A DNA stretch of 64,000 nt from Paludibacteraceae bacterium (GTDB taxonomy: Bacteria; Bacteroidota; Bacteroidia; Bacteroidales; Paludibacteraceae), in assembly GCA_024401555.1 (NCBI GenBank), contig JAKSKV010000003.1, forward strand, positions 62,001 to 126,000. Direction: 5' to 3'. A program made the position numbers and the translations under genes. Below are positions 1 through 13,400 of the stretch, in pieces (the first letter of the stretch is position 1; each line of letters opens with the position of its first letter). The notes beneath the pieces were generated by a model. That model was not told the DNA's origin. It saw only the letters and a program-made list of their open reading frames with translations, and did not search any database.

Positions 1-3000
1 ACAAGGTAATCGTACACGAGTTGCCTAAGCTCCACATCGAGGCGGCATTCGACAGAATCTGTCAGGCCGACATCGATACACTTTGGGTAGTCAACGATAA
101 TCCTAAGGATATCCACGGTGCTCAAGTATTGTTCAAATCATACTCTTGGGGTGATGGAGAGACCGTGGAGAAGATTACCTCCAGCGTGAAGAACAACAAA
201 CGTTTCGACGTGATCGTCCAAGACATCTACGGATGCGTAGGATCGGCCGAGAAGGATATCGAGATCAAGCCATATCCTAAATTGAAGATCAACGCACCTG
301 AATACATCTGTTTGGGCGATGACAACACAGTATCCGTATCAGGCGCCAACACCTACGTTTGGAACGACGGATCGACGAAGAGCGAATTCACCAACACATT
401 GCGCCGCGACACCACCTACTCCGTAACCGGAGATTTAGAGGGATGTAAGTCCGACACCACCTTCAGCGTAGGCGTTAGACAGTTGCCTAATGTTTGGATC
501 TCTTCCAATGTGGATGCCATCTGTTTGAAGGAGAGCATTACCATGAAGGCGAACGGCGCAAGCACCTATGTTTGGAATGTTCGTGACGTCAACACCAACA
601 GAATGGATGGTGAGACAGCGACAGCGATCCCTACCAAGGCAGACCAAACTTACCGCTATAGCATCATCGGTACCGATGAGTTCGGTTGTAAGAATGTCGA
701 TACCTTCGACGTGAAGGTTTATCCATTGCCAACCATCGACATCCACGGAGAGACCGAGATCTGTCAAGGCGATATGGATACCTTGTGGGTAACCGGTGAC
801 GCCACCCGTTACACATGGACCAACACGGGAGAGCAGACCGACACAATCTTCCCTATCGTAGACACCAAGACAACCTATAATGTCACCGCGGAGTCTAACA
901 TGGGATGTATCGCGAAGAACAAGATTACCGTAAGCGTCAAGCCTTACCCTGTCATCAACATCAACGCACCTAAGTATGTCTGCTTCGGCGACAAGGCCAT
1001 TTTGGAGGCATCCGGCGCCAACAGTTACATCTGGCAAAACGACGAGACCTTGACGGGCAAGCGATTGACAGAGACACCTGAAAAGGGCAAGTCATACAGT
1101 GTCAAAGGAACCACCAACGGATGTACCAGCGAGGCCAACGTCTATGTGGATGTGAACCCACTTCCATACGTATGGATCACCGGTGAGGAGAGCCTCTGCT
1201 ACGGAGACAACACCACATTGTCCGCTAATGGTGCCACCACTTATTTGTGGAGCACAAGACAATTGGGCGAACATATCACCGTAACGCCAACAGACACCTT
1301 CAAGACTACGGCCTACTCCGTAATCGGTACCGACGCGTTCGGATGTAAAAACACCGATACATTCAACATCACCGTTCATCCTCTCCCTAATGTGAGAATC
1401 CTCGGCGACAACGCTACATGTAACGGAGATGCGACCCACTTGGAGGCTATCGGTGCGAAGGAGTATATTTGGAACACATCCGAGCAAGGTGCCCACATCT
1501 ACCCTATCATCACGGCGAACAAGACATTCACCGTTGAGGGTACGGACGAATATGGATGTAAGAACACATTCGACAAGACCGTTACCCGCAAGTACTACCC
1601 AGTATTGAGTTACACCGCACCATCAGCCGTCTGCGACGGTAACGAGGTAACCATCTCCGTAACAGGTGCCTCTCGATATACCTGGAGCGGTAGCGAATCA
1701 TTGGTGGCAAAGGGAGGAACCATGAAGGATACCATCCGCGAGCGAACCATCTACACCGTATCCGGTGAAGAGAATGGTTGTACGACCACAAGGGATATCG
1801 TCATCGACAAATACGAGTTGCCTACCATCTGGGTGAATGGTCCAGCCATCGTCTGCCAAGGCAGTCAGTTGAAGTTGACAGCCACAGGAGGTAGCACCTA
1901 CACATGGACTTGGGGTAACAACATCTACCGCAACGCTTCGATGAGCGACAAGCCAGAGAATACAACCACTTACAAGGTTGTCGGAATCGACTCGCACAAG
2001 TGTACGAACTCCGCGGAGCACACCGTAGTAGTCAACCCTGCGCCTAAGTTCTCTATCGATGGTGCGACAGAGGTCTGCGAGGGAACCGCGACCACACTCA
2101 CCGCTGTATCCGAGGACAACTCACAACTCAGCTACAGCTGGAGCAACGGTGCCGGTACACCAAGCATCACCCCTATGATCAACACAACCACTAAGTTCAT
2201 CATCGTAGGTAAGGATGCCAACAATTGCGAAAGCACCATCACACACACGGTTGTCAGCCAAAAGATTCCAGTCGTAAGCTGGAACGGTAAGACAACATTG
2301 TGCCAAAACAAGAACTTGACATTGACCGCGACAGGTGCTAAGTCTTACATCTGGACTTGCAGCGAGAGACCGAACACCACCTTGTCAACCACCAATGTGA
2401 TGACAGACTACCCAAGCACAAGCGCTGTCTATACTTTGGTAGGATCAAGTAATGGTTGTAGCGCGGAGCCAATCAACATTCCAGTAAACGTGTTGCCTAA
2501 TCCAAGTATGACCTACCAAGGAAATACCACGATCTGCGAGGGCAACCAATTGACACTCACCGCTTATGGAGCAAGTCAATACCAATGGAGTACTGGTTCC
2601 GTCAACAGAGTGATGACTACGACACCTCCTGCGGGAGACACCATCATCACCGTCACCGGTACAGACAACAACAGATGTCAAACTACATTGGAGATTCCTG
2701 TAAAGGTGAACCCAATGCCAGTATTCACCGTAGAGGGTAACACCAACGTATGTAAGGGCGAGTACACCACCTTGGTGGCTAACGGTAACGCACAAACCTA
2801 CTACTGGGGTTACCAAACACCGATCTACGACAAGAACATCAGTAACAACGGCATGCCGATAGCGGTTCAAATCGAGACACCAACCTACGTATTCGCCAAG
2901 GGTGTTGACAACAATGGTTGTGAGAGCGAGATTTCATTGCCTATCAACTTGTTGACTCCTCCTATCGTGAAGTACGAAGGCAACACCACAGTCTGCTTGG

Positions 3001-3640
3001 GTGAGTCCATCGAGCTCCAAGCTTCCGGTAACGCGAAGAAGTACTTCTGGAGCACCGACGGTGGCGTCACCAAGAAAGAGGGCAATCCATTCACCTTCAC
3101 GCCTGAGGGTGTAACCAGAATCATCCTCTCCGGAGAGGCGGACAACGGATGTGTGACATCCAACGAAATCTACATCGAGACCAATGTGGCGCCTAATGTG
3201 GATATCTACGGAGACTCAGTCATCTGTGAAGGCGAGATCGCGACACTTGTGGCCGACGGTGCGGCACACTTCGTATGGCAAGACGCCGCCACAAACAAGG
3301 TGGAGGAAGGCAGATCCATCACCAGATCTGGATTGAAGCCAGGTGCCAACAAGTTCTACATCACGGGTACCACAATCAACGATTGTAAGAACACGAAGGA
3401 GTTCACCTTGTTGGTACACGCCAACCCAACTGTGAAGATCCACGACACCATCACCGGTTGTCCGATGACAGAGACCACCGCGGAATTGACGGTGAAGGAT
3501 CCGAACATCCTCTGGTGTGAGTGGAGCAGCTTCCCTATCCACGGCGATATCATCAGTAACTCATCCAAGAAGGTGATCGCAACGATCACAGAGCCTACTG
3601 AGGTTTACGTGACGGCTATCGACGGTAACGGATGTAAGGC
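1..3640 (+). repeat. Protein repeat array of gene 1 (16 repeats, three-domain periodicity)
   Basis: Sixteen Cys-paired repeats were counted by eye. The subtype entered by YP/IP/PP and closed by a short x-x-G-C segment (for example GTTNGCT) recurs every third repeat, beginning near 272, 945, 1596, 2265 and 2958. The spacing is 651-693 bp. The two repeats between them start mostly with LP or another x-P pair and usually close with a D-containing GC motif. Confidence 0.8.
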
Positions 3641-4211
3641 ATACGACACATTGATGGTGGACGCTTTGAAGTTCAACCCTATCAAATTCGATGTCACGCC
3701 AACCATCATCGATAGCAAGAACAATACGATCGAGATGACCGGAATCTTCCCAGAGACACACAACTGGACCTGGGATACCGACGACAACACGGATGACAAG
3801 AGGGGCCAAAGCGTGAAGTACGCCTTCACCAACCCAAGCACAAGGGATAGCTTCCTAATCACCGCCAGAGCGATCGACGAGAAGGGCTGTCTATACGAAG
3901 GTGATACCATCGTATATGTCTGGAAAGATTTCTGGGCACCAAACGCCTTCACGCCAAATGATGATGACATCAATGATGGATTCCACTTCTTAGGTACCGA
4001 GTTCATGACTGACTTCCACTTCATCATCTACGACCGTACAGGACGTATCGTATTCGAGGGCAACGACCGCAACGCCAAGTGGGACGGCCGCGACCTAAAC
4101 GGCAACTTATGTCCTTGGGGCGTTTACGGATATGTGGTTGACTTCAAGAGTGAATACAAGGGTATCGACAAGCAAGATACCCGAAAAGGCACTATCACGC
4201 TGATCAGGTAA
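1..4211 (+). CDS. Giant Ig/PKD-like repeat surface protein, T9SS type B tail (5' truncated)
   Basis: The reading frame is open from the left edge (first full codon at position 3), so the start and any signal peptide lie outside. About 16 repeats of roughly 75-85 residues follow. Each starts with a Pro-containing linker (LP, YP, NP), has a Cys-x-Gly-type motif, a Y-x-W core and a closing Gly-Cys, typical of Ig/PKD-like beta-sandwich domains in Bacteroidota surface proteins. The end carries DFWAPNAFTPN, a D-R-T-G-R segment and a final LIR, matching the gliding-motility-associated (CHU_C) T9SS type B sorting domain. The protein is therefore inferred to be exported by T9SS and attached to the surface as an adhesin or filament; its ligand is unknown. 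It is a tandem paralogue of the next gene, with matching last three repeats and sorting domain, and is followed by a strong terminator. Confidence 0.9.
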   Translation, partial: KVIVHELPKLHIEAAFDRICQADIDTLWVVNDNPKDIHGAQVLFKSYSWGDGETVEKITSSVKNNKRFDVIVQDIYGCVGSAEKDIEIKPYPKLKINAPEYICLGDDNTVSVSGANTYVWNDGSTKSEFTNTLRRDTTYSVTGDLEGCKSDTTFSVGVRQLPNVWISSNVDAICLKESITMKANGASTYVWNVRDVNTNRMDGETATAIPTKADQTYRYSIIGTDEFGCKNVDTFDVKVYPLPTIDIHGETEICQGDMDTLWVTGDATRYTWTNTGEQTDTIFPIVDTKTTYNVTAESNMGCIAKNKITVSVKPYPVININAPKYVCFGDKAILEASGANSYIWQNDETLTGKRLTETPEKGKSYSVKGTTNGCTSEANVYVDVNPLPYVWITGEESLCYGDNTTLSANGATTYLWSTRQLGEHITVTPTDTFKTTAYSVIGTDAFGCKNTDTFNITVHPLPNVRILGDNATCNGDATHLEAIGAKEYIWNTSEQGAHIYPIITANKTFTVEGTDEYGCKNTFDKTVTRKYYPVLSYTAPSAVCDGNEVTISVTGASRYTWSGSESLVAKGGTMKDTIRERTIYTVSGEENGCTTTRDIVIDKYELPTIWVNGPAIVCQGSQLKLTATGGSTYTWTWGNNIYRNASMSDKPENTTTYKVVGIDSHKCTNSAEHTVVVNPAPKFSIDGATEVCEGTATTLTAVSEDNSQLSYSWSNGAGTPSITPMINTTTKFIIVGKDANNCESTITHTVVSQKIPVVSWNGKTTLCQNKNLTLTATGAKSYIWTCSERPNTTLSTTNVMTDYPSTSAVYTLVGSSNGCSAEPINIPVNVLPNPSMTYQGNTTICEGNQLTLTAYGASQYQWSTGSVNRVMTTTPPAGDTIITVTGTDNNRCQTTLEIPVKVNPMPVFTVEGNTNVCKGEYTTLVANGNAQTYYWGYQTPIYDKNISNNGMPIAVQIETPTYVFAKGVDNNGCESEISLPINLLTPPIVKYEGNTTVCLGESIELQASGNAKKYFWSTDGGVTKKEGNPFTFTPEGVTRIILSGEADNGCVTSNEIYIETNVAPNVDIYGDSVICEGEIATLVADGAAHFVWQDAATNKVEEGRSITRSGLKPGANKFYITGTTINDCKNTKEFTLLVHANPTVKIHDTITGCPMTETTAELTVKDPNILWCEWSSFPIHGDIISNSSKKVIATITEPTEVYVTAIDGNGCKAYDTLMVDALKFNPIKFDVTPTIIDSKNNTIEMTGIFPETHNWTWDTDDNTDDKRGQSVKYAFTNPSTRDSFLITARAIDEKGCLYEGDTIVYVWKDFWAPNAFTPNDDDINDGFHFLGTEFMTDFHFIIYDRTGRIVFEGNDRNAKWDGRDLNGNLCPWGVYGYVVDFKSEYKGIDKQDTRKGTITLIR

Positions 4212-4235
4212 AAAAGATTCAAATCGTTTCGTAAG

Positions 4236-4269
4236 AAGGTCGGTTGTCACATAGCAACCGACCTTTTTT
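4236..4269 (+). terminator. Rho-independent terminator after the first giant gene
   Basis: A perfect 11-bp stem (4236-4246 with 4255-4265) encloses an 8-nt loop and runs into six T residues. It separates transcription of the two giant genes, so the second probably has its own promoter. Confidence 0.92.
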
Positions 4270-4472
4270 GTCATAAGCTAAAATGTCCAACCAAAGAGGA
4301 AATGTAGATATCAAATTAGGGTGGAATTGTTTTAATATTCAGCAGTGAATAAATAGTAAAAGGCAATAAAATTGCACCATTTATAATTTGGAAACTCGAT
4401 ATTTTAACTTAAATTAGCAAATTGAATATAGTGGGTATGCTATATTGGTAAACCGCTTAGAAATAACTGCTT
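4270..4472 (+). promoter_or_regulatory. AT-rich leader/promoter region of the 8232-aa gene (no exact promoter match)
   Basis: This 203-bp stretch between the terminator and the start codon is very AT rich and has no convincing ORF. No exact TAnnTTTG box was found. Near-matches are TTATAATTTG at 4381-4390 (wrong internal spacing) and TATATTGG at 4441-4448 with a TTG 16 nt upstream. A promoter must lie here if the preceding terminator works, but I cannot place it reliably. Confidence 0.3.
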
Positions 4473-7400
4473 ATGAAAGAAACAAAGTTAGATCTCAAGA
4501 AGATTGTCAAGATATTTTGCGCCATACTTTTGGTATCTGTCGGACTATGCGACAATGCGTATGCCGTGAACGAAGATACGCCGGGATTGGGATTCCAGGG
4601 AATGACAGGATTCTCCACCACATGTGGCGACGGAGACAAAGGCGTTTGGAAGCGCTATTATGGATATTGGGGCCCTATTAACTTTGGTGCGACGCAGATC
4701 AACTCCGCCATATCCAGTTTGTACTACGGTACCAACCGCAACATAAACACGAAATACAGTTCGGAAGAAAATGGTTGGGTACGATTTGGCCAGCCCATCT
4801 ATGCGTACAGAAAAAATGACGGATCGTTTACCACAGATACCAAGCCATTTCAAAACGGGTCCGAAATTCCCAAAGGAGATGTCTCAATCATCAACACAAG
4901 GGAGTTGGATCCCAACAACAGGAAATGTACTGGCTATCCATTCTACACACAACCGGAGGGGTTAACAGCAGGACAAAAAGTCGTCAGAGTGGGAAGTACC
5001 GGGTATCCTGAAATTGGTTACGAATCCGGTAAAGTCTATGCCTATGAGAGAAGAGCAATGGCGGAACGATTGGTTTACACCTTTGACGTAACCGAAAACA
5101 GCACCCTCCTCACCTACCGATACGCAGCACTCATCGAGGAACCTGAAGGACAGGGAGAACACACCGGTGACGAACGACCAGGAGCACAATTGAATGTTAC
5201 CATCCAAAAGGGAGACGAGATCATCAAACCAGTCTGCAGTGAATTCAGCGTCAACGCGAACAAAAACAACACTCAGCTCGTCAAAATCCCTAAAAACTGT
5301 AGTGGAACAAACAACGATGTTTACTACAAAGATTGGAGCACGGTTGTGTACGATTTGAGAGACTACATCGGCTCAACCGTCAACATCGAAATCATCGTCC
5401 ACGACTGTCTGGTGCAGGTGGATGTTTGCCAAGACTGTCATAAACCATTGGGTTCGAGAGGTGCGTACTCTTGCGGATACTGCAGAAGCAGAAAAGTAAA
5501 AATCATGCCAATGGCCGGAGGTCACCGCGCCTACTGCTACTTCACAGCAGAGACCAGAAGAATGGAGATGAAGGTGGACAACTGTCCAAGCAACGATGTG
5601 GTCACCATCACCGCACCGCTCGGATTCAGCCACTACTCATGGGCAACTGGAGAGGGCGTCGGTTTAAGAACGGAACCAGGAAAGCCTTGGATCGCCTACG
5701 TCAATAGGTCAGAAATCCAAGAACACATGGACTACATCTGTACCATGACCGGAGACGAAGAGGACTGTAGCGCAATTCAAGGTATCGTCCAGTTGGCCAA
5801 AGATCCGCTCGGAGCAAAATTCTCCAAACGTATCGCCTGCGACAACGAGGTGAAATTCGTGAACGAATCCTACATCACCCCTGTCAAGCAACAAACAGGT
5901 GAAATCATCGAACCGGATGAAATCACCAAATACACTTGGAAATGTACGGACGGCATGGGACACAACTACGAGTTGGTCACCACAAAAAAGGATGAGACCC
6001 CTACCTATATTTTGGAATACACCCAAGAGAACAAAGGATACTACACCGTCACATTGGACATTGAGACCAAAAACGGATGTACCTCACACTACGAAGAGGA
6101 GATCAGTATCTCCCCTCGTGAAAACATCAGTATCGATGGTGAATTCAAAGTGTGCCGCGGAAGTGAGGCGAATCTGCAAATCTCCAACTACAACGATCCG
6201 GGCAACGTCTATACATGGTACAGGGTGAACGGCACCAGCAAGACAAAAGTTTGGGAAGGAACCGGCTACGAGTATTCTAAACTCAATGTTAAGCCAAACG
6301 GCAAAGAGAACTATACCGTAGATATTCTCCGCATCGAGGATATCACCTCCAACAACATTGTAGTCGATAAACGTAACTGTATCTACAGCAAAGATTTTGA
6401 AGTGGATGTCTATGAGATCCCAACCATATCCATCACGGGAACGGGAGGCAAAGCCAGCAGCATGACTGCCCGACCAAAGTATGTGGATATCTGCGAAAGC
6501 GAAGATAACGCCACTCTGACAGCAACAGAGACCACAAATCCGAAATTAGGCATCACCTCTTGGACATGGAGTGACTTGAACAACACGAACAAAGACATCG
6601 TCAGTCCGCAAGACACCACCATGTATTATGTCTATGCCAAGACAAAAGAGGGTTGTGAAGGAAAGGATTCCATCAAGGTCAATGTAAGGAAGAAACCAAC
6701 ATTAATCATCGACGGAGGTGACGAAATCTGTGTGGGCGAATCCATCACTTTGAAGGCGAAAAGCGCAGAAAATGATGTGACCGACGCGACCAAATACCAC
6801 TGGTATGAGGTAGATGGCAGCACAGAGCGCGAAATGGTTAAGAGTGCGGCAAAGGGAGGAAGCACCACCGACTCTTTGGTGATCATGCACACCACACCAT
6901 CCAGAATCGGAAGCGATGACTACATGTACAAATTGGTCGGAACGAACAAACACGGATGTACCTCTTCCATCAACAAGCAAGTGGTGGTGAGAGATATGCC
7001 TACCCCAATCATTCCTCAGCCATTGGACATCTGTAAGGGAGGCCTAGTCACCTTATCTATATATGGTGGAGACTCCACCATGATTGAGGAGAGCGAAAAC
7101 CAAAAGTACCAAAAGATACCTTATACCACCAGTTTAAAACCTACGGATGAACCGAAGTTCCACGTTTGGGTGAAGAATGTGTATAACAATGTCCAATGTG
7201 CGAAACGAGTTGAAGTGGATTACCATGTGGACAGCCTCCCTGCCATCCAAATAGAGGGAATCACGGAGATCTGTAACGGTGAAGATATCCAATTGACCGC
7301 ATCGGATGTCATGAACTACGGGGCTAATAAACCCAATAGCAGCGACTACACCTATCGTTGGACAGACCCTAAGGGAACCAAGACCGCGACAATGACAGCG

Positions 7401-10400
7401 AGTCCGACGACAAGTACCACCTACGGAATCACCATATCCAACGGAAAATGTTCCGCTACGGAGAATGTGGATGTGACTGTATTCCCTACGCCAAGAGTCA
7501 TTGCGGAAGCATTCAATGGAAAGGTTTGTCCAGGCGGAAGCGACACCTTGACCGCTTACTACCTTGTTGACGACGAGACCAAGGGCGTTCTAAAGAACTG
7601 CGAGTGGTACACAGACAAGGATAGAACCCATGCGGCAACATTCAGCAGACCAGCCAAAGAGAACGGCAACAACGACACAATCATTGTTTCCAACATCACG
7701 ACACCAACTACCTATTACGCCTATGGCCAAGATAAGAACGGTTGTTGGAAATTAGCGCAAGTCACAGTTTATGTGAAACCATTGCCAACCATCTCCATCG
7801 CGGGAGACACCATCATCTGTAACACGATGAACATCGCCTTGACCGCCGCTGGAGCTGAAACCTACACATGGTATGAAAACGGCACCACAGAGGTGATGAA
7901 GGGAAGTAAACTCACCCTTCAGGCCATGATGGGCGCAGGCGACGGTGAGGAGTTGATTAAGAAATACTCCGTTGTGGGCGTAAAAGAGGGCTGTGAAGGA
8001 ACCAGCGTCAAAAATGTCCACATCTTCAGGGAGCCAACCATCACCATTAAGGGTAGAAATGAGGTCTGCTTCGGTGATACCGCTAAGTTGACAGCCTCTG
8101 GATCAGCGGCAGGCAAAGAGTATATGTGGACCGGACTCGGAAGTACCGAGGCAAGTGTAACCGTAGCGCCAATCGGCAACGAACAAATCTTCCAAGTAAC
8201 CGGTTACAACGAGAAGGGATGTCCAGGAACCGCTGAACACACCATCAAAATCAACGAGAACCCTACCCTCTCCATCACTGGATTGGACCCAATCTGTTAC
8301 GGAGAGAAAGCAAGTCTGATCAATGTATTAGATCTTAACGGTAGTACACTAAAAGAGGTGGTTTGGACAATGTTCGACAAGAAGAAGAGCACAGAGGGAA
8401 CTGTTGTCGCTAACCCAAGAGAGATTGTCCTCCAAGACACCACTATCTTCCAAGTTACCGCAAAGAACGCAGCCGGTTGTGAGGCAACCGCGGAGGCGAC
8501 CATCATCGTATATCCTAAACCAACCATCACCGTTACCGCACCAAGTATATGCGACGGCGAAGAGGTAGTGGCTACCGTAGATGGAGCAGCTACCTATGCA
8601 TGGTTCAAAGGCAAGGCGCCAAGCCTTACCCCAACCACCGAAACCAGCACAAAATATACCGACAACAATGGCTTGACAACAGGTAACTACTACTTCCGCG
8701 TCATCGGATACGAAAATGGTTGTCCTTCCGATCCAAAGGATACATTCCTCGTGATCAACGAAAAGCCAATCTTCACAATCGAGGGTGATACCGCTTATTG
8801 CGAAAACGAACAGATGAAACTCACCACCAGCACATCCGCAAAAGAGTATTTGTGGAGCACCGGTGAGACTGAGAGAAACATCACGCCAACCGCTTTGTTG
8901 GACATCACCTCCATCTCCGTCACCTTGACACATGCCACCACAGGATGTACCAACACGATGAAGAGGGGCATTATCGTCAAGAAGAAGCCAGAACTCACCA
9001 TCAACACTTTGGACAACGCTACCCAAGCTTGTAAGGGAGAGCAGTTGCCAATGGTGGCATTCGACAAAAACGCAAGCAGCAATGCGCGTCAATATGTATG
9101 GAAAGAAAAGGCGATCAACGAGGCTACCGCAACCAACTATGCGGGCACTCTCCTGACCAGCAACCAATATCGATACAACTACGACTCCATCGTACCTATC
9201 ATTAACCAAACCACAACCTATACCGTGGAGGGTACGGAGACGCACAACATCAAGTTATTGAACAACGACAACCTCAGATGTACATCATCCGCAGAGGTGA
9301 CAATCATCGCCAACCCAGTCCCTGAAGTTAAGATCTCAGGCGCAGACTCAATCTGCTACGGATTGGAGACAAACTTGATCGCCACCAATACCAACACCAG
9401 CGCCATTATCCAAAGCTGGGAATGGAAATCCGAGAACGAGGGATTCAGTAACGCTGGTTTGAGCTACACCTCAACAGGCGCCATCAAGGAGAAGAGCGAA
9501 TTCACGGCAATCGCCACTACGAACAACGGTTGTAAGGGTGAAGCAACCCACACCATCGATGTTTACAGCGACTTTAACTTCACCATCAAGGGAGATGAGT
9601 ATATCTGCGAAAACAGCGCATTCAAAATATACGCTTCGCCAGATGCCGCCAACAAGTATAAGAAGGTAGAGGACTACCGATACAGTTGGGCTCCTCAGGG
9701 TGGCGTCTCAGATACAGCCAAGGGATTCATCTACGAGAAGACCGACTTCACATTGACCATCACCGATGTAAACAACTGTGTGAAGTCATTCCCAAGCACT
9801 GTCTTATTCGAGAAATTGCCTAAATTGACCTTGTCTCAAAATGAATCAATCTGTGAAGGCCAGGCCGTAACACTCACAGCCACTTCCGACAAGGATATGC
9901 AACAATTCTCTTGGGATTGGCAAGCAAACGGCGGAGATCCTGAAACTCACATCAAGACAGGAAAGAACGACGAATTTTCCCAAACACTCACACAATCCAG
10001 AACCTATACCGTAACAGGTATCGACAGCAAGGGTTGTGAAGCGCAACCTGAGGTAATCGTGGTAGATCCAAAATTGGCGCCAGACCTCTCCATTACCGGT
10101 GTGACCAACGCCTGCGAGGGATCTGACGTGGATATCATCGCCGCTTCAAGTAGCAACTACGCCATCAAATGGTACAAGGGCGCAAACAGCGCCACCGGTG
10201 AGTTGATCAGCGCCACCACAGGCAACATCTCATCCAAGGATGGAGTGCTCTCGCTCAAGGATTTGAAGAACGGCACCTTTAACTACGCCGCCGTGATCTC
10301 AAACGGTGCCTGCGGTACAGAGAAGCCATTCTCATTGACCGTAACACCTAAACCTTCTGTAAAACTCTTCTCCTCAAAGGAGGGTAGCAGTTGGGCGGAT

Positions 10401-13400
10401 GTCAACACCATTGAGATTTGTGAAAACGACTCTGTCATGGTGGATGCGCGAAGCACAAACGCCGACATCAGGTACATTTGGAACACATCATCCAAATCAG
10501 CCGCTAAAGACACCATCCATCCAAGCAACGATTTGACTTGTATCATCACAGTGGAGGATGCCAACCATTGTACCAACAACGATACGGTAAACATCATCGT
10601 AAACCGCAATCCAATCCTCACCATTAACGGCAGATCCAACGGAGATACTACCGTTTGTGCCGACGCCAACACCTTCGCGGAGGTATTGCTCGTAGCCGGA
10701 AACGGTGGCGGAACACTCTACGAATGGAAGAACGAGGATGGTGTCACCATCAACCTAAGCGGAGAAAAGAACAACACCGCTAAAGTTTCCATCAACACAC
10801 CATTGGTGATCACTTTGGAGGGTGCTAACGAGAAGTTATGTCCAGGAAAGGCAAAATATACCATCAACACCAAGGAGTTTCCAGTATTCGATGCGGAAGA
10901 CATCGAAGCTTGTCAAGGAGATTACGCCTCTATCAAAGTCACCTCAGGAAATGCGGACACCTACAAATGGACATGGACGGAGAATGGCGAGACCAAGAGT
11001 TCAAACGGAGCCAGCCATACCGCACTCCTCATCAACGACCGTGTGTACAAATTGTCCGCGACCAAGAGCGGATGTACCAAAGAGTTGGATAAGGAGATCA
11101 AAGCGATCGTATTGCCTATCCCTACGGTGAAGAGTACCGACGACCAAGCCATCTGTTTCGGTGAAAGCCTCGTATTGGACCTCAAAGCGGGAAGCAACGC
11201 CCAAAGATACGCATGGTCAAAGGGTAACGGTTTGACAGACAACGGAAACGGTAGCGCCAACATCACACCTAACGCGACAGGTAAGCACCAATACATCGTT
11301 ACTGGTTGGAGCGACAAGGATTGTCCTGCCAGCGATACTGTCTTTGTGGATGTGAACGCAAAACCAAACTTCATCATCTCCGGATCTAAGGTAGTCTGCG
11401 CAGGCAATGAGTTTACATTGACCTCAGAAGAGAAAGACGCTTACGCCACTACCGTAACTTGGAGCTGGACCGACAACGGCGTGAAGAAGAGCCACAACGG
11501 GGAGACATTGACCACTTCATTGGAGAACACAAGTGAAGCGGACATCACCGTGACCTTCAAGGCGACCGTCAAGAGCGACTTATGCGAGGATTCACTCTTC
11601 TACCCTGTCACAGTCAAAGCATCTCCTGTAATCGACGTGCCTGCGATCACCACTTGCGAAAACGAGGCGACTACCGTCACCATAGAGAATGCCACCTCGG
11701 TATTCTGGGAGTTTGACAACAAGACAACAGGTCCTTCCAGGGTGCTCTCGTACGAGATCATCGAAGCGAACAAGGCGGGCATAAACATCATCGGATACAA
11801 GAATGGTTGTGGTACGGCTAAACGCATTGAGTCAATCACCATCAATCCAAAACCAGTCATCTCCTTCGCCGCAACCAACATCAAAAACAACACGACGGAG
11901 GGAACAGGCGAAATCTGTTTGAACGACAAGGATGTGAAGATCACCGCCAAAGGAGAAAAGGCCAACAACCAATACATCTGGAAATGGAACGGTGAGGATG
12001 GAGAAAATACTTATGCCCCTACACCGAAAACTTCCGGCGAGATGACCTACACCGTGACCGCAACCGACATAACCACAGGATGCGTCAGCAACAAGTCATA
12101 CAAATTGACCGTGCACGACAACCCTATCATCAAGGTCAGCGACAACGGCGACGACTTTGAGGTAAACGGCAAGGGCGCCATCTGTATCAACGAGCCATTG
12201 ACCTTGAAGGTTCAAGGATTGGATAACGTCAACCAATACACATGGTCCTCGTCACCAGTCGTTCCGAACATCTCCAGCGCAAACGGATCAGACACCTATT
12301 CAATCGGAGCGCCTTCCAACTTGACGCAAGACGCGCGATTCACCATCGTTGGCACCACCAACACAGGTTGTGTCGGAACCGCCACATACGATTTGAAGGT
12401 GAACAAATATCCGACCATCAACATCATCTCAGACTCTAAGTGCGCAGGTGAAAATGTCACCGTACAAATTCAAGGATACACACCAGGCGCACAATACAAC
12501 TGGGGTTGGGATAACAACGGACAACGTGACACCGCGACAAACGCCACCTATGTCAGCCAAGTGTTAGAGAAGGATACCTGGTTCAAAGTAACCGCATCCT
12601 TGAACGAATGCGTGAAGGTGGATAGCCAAAAGATCAGCGTCAACAAACGACCTGTGTTCGAACTTGACAAGAAAGAACTCTCCACATGTGCGGGAGTCGC
12701 CACTGATATCGTGACCGCGACATCCAATATCGGATACCGCTACACTTGGTACGACAACGCTCGCCACATTTTATCAAGCAGTCCTGCGGGATCAACCATC
12801 AGCAGACTGCCTGGACAAACCCCTAACGGAACCACCTTCTATGTGGCAGAGGCGACTATGAGCTACGGAGCTGTCGAGTGTTCTTCCACCGATACCGTAA
12901 TGGTTGATGTCATTCCAAGACCTCGTCCATCTATCGTGAAGTCAGGAGCAGCCTGCGTGGGCAACACCATCAAGTGGGCAGCTAAGGGACAAGACGGTTC
13001 TACCTACAATTGGTATATCGGACAGAAAACCACTCCATTAACAGCCAGCGGTTCAGGCGCATTCAGTTTGACCGGCGCAAACAACGACACCCTCGTGGTG
13101 ACCATCACCGAAGATTTCGCACCTACCACCATCTACTTGGAGGAGATCAACGGAAACTGCCGCAGCGAATTGAAAGAGGATAAAATCACCAAAGAGTTGA
13201 AACCTCATGTGGAGCCTGTCGACAACTCCCCTCGTTGTAAGGGCGACGGCAACAAGACATTGACACTCCAAGGAGCAACCTCTTACACCTGGTTGTCTGT
13301 TCCTGGCACACCAACAGGAATCTCATACACCGAAGCGCTTGAAGAGACAAAGACCTATACGGTACGCGCCGTTTCCGGTGCTTGTGTCGATACCGTGGAC

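Noticed and set aside
4381-4390. TTATAATTTG as the promoter of the 8232-aa gene
   Set aside because: The spacing between TA and TTTG is not two bases and no -33 element is at the right distance.
4209-4473. Frameshift or assembly break splitting one larger giant gene
   Set aside because: Gene 1 ends with a full sorting domain, stop codon and perfect terminator, and gene 2 begins with a proper signal peptide, so these are two genes.
4445-4681. Short + frame overlapping the giant gene start
   Set aside because: Out of frame with the clear signal peptide start at 4473 and without any recognisable protein feature.
8349-9245. Long - strand open frame (298 codons) inside the giant gene
   Set aside because: It mirrors the coding frame of the + strand protein, has no start context or family match, and many similar mirror frames occur across the repeats (for example 26625-27371).
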